Assembly (NCBI GenBank): GCA_001507935.1
Contig: LGET01000114.1
Coordinates: 1-5,414 of the forward strand
Reading direction: 5' to 3'
DNA length: 5,414 bases
From: Thermococcales archaeon 44_46
GTDB lineage: Archaea; Methanobacteriota_B; Thermococci; Thermococcales; Thermococcaceae
Each line of letters opens with the position of its first letter. The stretch's first letter is position 1. A program made the position numbers and the translations under genes. The notes beneath the pieces were generated by a model. That model saw nothing but the letters and a program-made list of their open reading frames with translations. It did not search any database and was not told the DNA's origin. Below, piece after piece: positions 4,851 to 5,414 of the stretch.

Positions 4851-5414
4851 TTAAGTGGGGATGCGTATATTAAGTTTGTCCACAAGTTCTTTATACCTGT
4901 TCCTTACCGTAACTTCTGTCACTCTCGCAACCTCAGCCACTTCTCTTTGGGTCATTTTCTCCCCTTCAAGAAGGCTCGCTATGTAAATAGCAGCTGCAGC
5001 TATTCCTGTCGGACCTTTCCCACTTGTAAGACCTTTTTCAATTGCCTGATTTAGTATCTTTACCGCCCTTCTTTTTGTCTTTTCACTTATCCCGAGCTGA
5101 TCTCCAAATCTTATAACGTAATCAATAGGGCTGGTTGGTTTTAGTCGAAGATTGAGCTCCCTAGCCAGATACCTGTAACTTCTCCCAATCTCCTTTTTAT
5201 CAACTTTCGATACGTCCTCTATCTCGTCCAAGGTCCTTGGTGCATTTGCAATCCTACACGCTGCGTAAAGACAAGCGGAAACCATTCCCTCTATGGATCT
5301 TCCTCTAACTAGCTTGTTAATGACGGCCTTTCTGTACAAAACCGCCGCAATTTCTCTTATGTTCCTAGGAAGTCCCAGCTGGGAACCCATTCTATCAAGC
5401 TCGCTCAAAGCGAA
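4851..5414 (-). CDS. tfb: Transcription initiation factor B (TFB), C-terminal core, partial
   Basis: The reading frame runs off the right edge. About 187 residues are visible, out of the roughly 300 usual for TFB. Missing are the zinc ribbon, B-reader and linker that contact RNA polymerase. Visible are both cyclin folds: the first from [14 protein letters not shown] to about LNLRLK, the second from [16 protein letters not shown] to the end. The C-terminal helix-turn-helix [20 protein letters not shown] reads the BRE and, with TBP on the TATA box, sets promoter orientation. The segment [20 protein letters not shown] and [18 protein letters not shown] are near-invariant in Thermococcales TFBs. 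Location next to a histone gene suggests TFB2, the paralog known to have a divergent B-finger region in this order. This cannot be confirmed because that part lies outside the window. A TTG at 5406-5408 is not a start; the frame continues upstream. Confidence 0.95.
   Translation of the reverse strand, partial: FALSELDRMGSQLGLPRNIREIAAVLYRKAVINKLVRGRSIEGMVSACLYAACRIANAPRTLDEIEDVSKVDKKEIGRSYRYLARELNLRLKPTSPIDYVIRFGDQLGISEKTKRRAVKILNQAIEKGLTSGKGPTGIAAAAIYIASLLEGEKMTQREVAEVARVTEVTVRNRYKELVDKLNIRIPT

Noticed and set aside
4835..4885. Longer start of the phosphoesterase
   Set aside because: It would overlap the TFB coding end and add 17 residues unlike the family; MKIGILSDTH is the standard beginning.
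5406..5408. TTG as a start codon giving a short TFB
   Set aside because: The frame stays open to the window edge, and the residues before it match the TFB core. The gene is truncated by the window, not short.

Overview
The window looks like chromosomal DNA of a hyperthermophilic archaeon of the order Thermococcales, most likely a low-GC Thermococcus or a close relative. The evidence is a 67-residue HMf-type histone starting [17 protein letters not shown], the C-terminal core of an archaeal TFB, an archaeal SepF, GGTGA-type ribosome binding sites, and BRE/TATA promoters such as GAAAGGTTTATATATC. Species assignment is inference.

Left part, plus strand (200-2615): a four-CBS-domain protein overlaps homoserine dehydrogenase by 4 nt. 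An ASCH/PUA-like protein follows 32 nt later, with a possible promoter of its own. The overlap suggests that the CBS protein, a likely adenosyl-nucleotide sensor, and homoserine dehydrogenase are made together. A regulatory link to the aspartate/threonine/methionine pathway is plausible but unproven. The roughly 200 nt upstream of the CBS gene hold several TATA-like sites, two short inverted repeats and a GC-rich patch.

Middle, minus strand (2619-3669): a ZPR1 zinc-finger protein and SepF, the membrane anchor of the FtsZ division ring. Each has its own TATA box. A bulged hairpin between them overlaps both the sepF stop codon and the zpr1 TATA box. The ASCH and ZPR1 genes converge with only 3 nt between their stops.

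Right part: a roughly 420-nt gene-free stretch (3670-4087) separates sepF from the divergent histone gene. It carries the sepF promoter, the histone promoter and an unexplained long imperfect inverted repeat (3816-3901) that could fold into a stem-loop RNA. The histone gene ends in a textbook hairpin plus T-tract. It faces a minus-strand pair: TFB (N-terminus beyond the right edge), then a YfcE/MJ0936-type metallophosphoesterase 16 nt downstream. The histone-phosphoesterase-TFB order matches, from memory, the HTkB/TFB2 locus of Thermococcus kodakarensis, so this is probably the second TFB.

No tRNA, rRNA, CRISPR array, complete mobile element or defence system is visible. Most of the window is ordinary core genome. 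The best candidate for something undescribed is the structured intergenic element at 3816-3901, followed by the CBS/homoserine dehydrogenase pairing.
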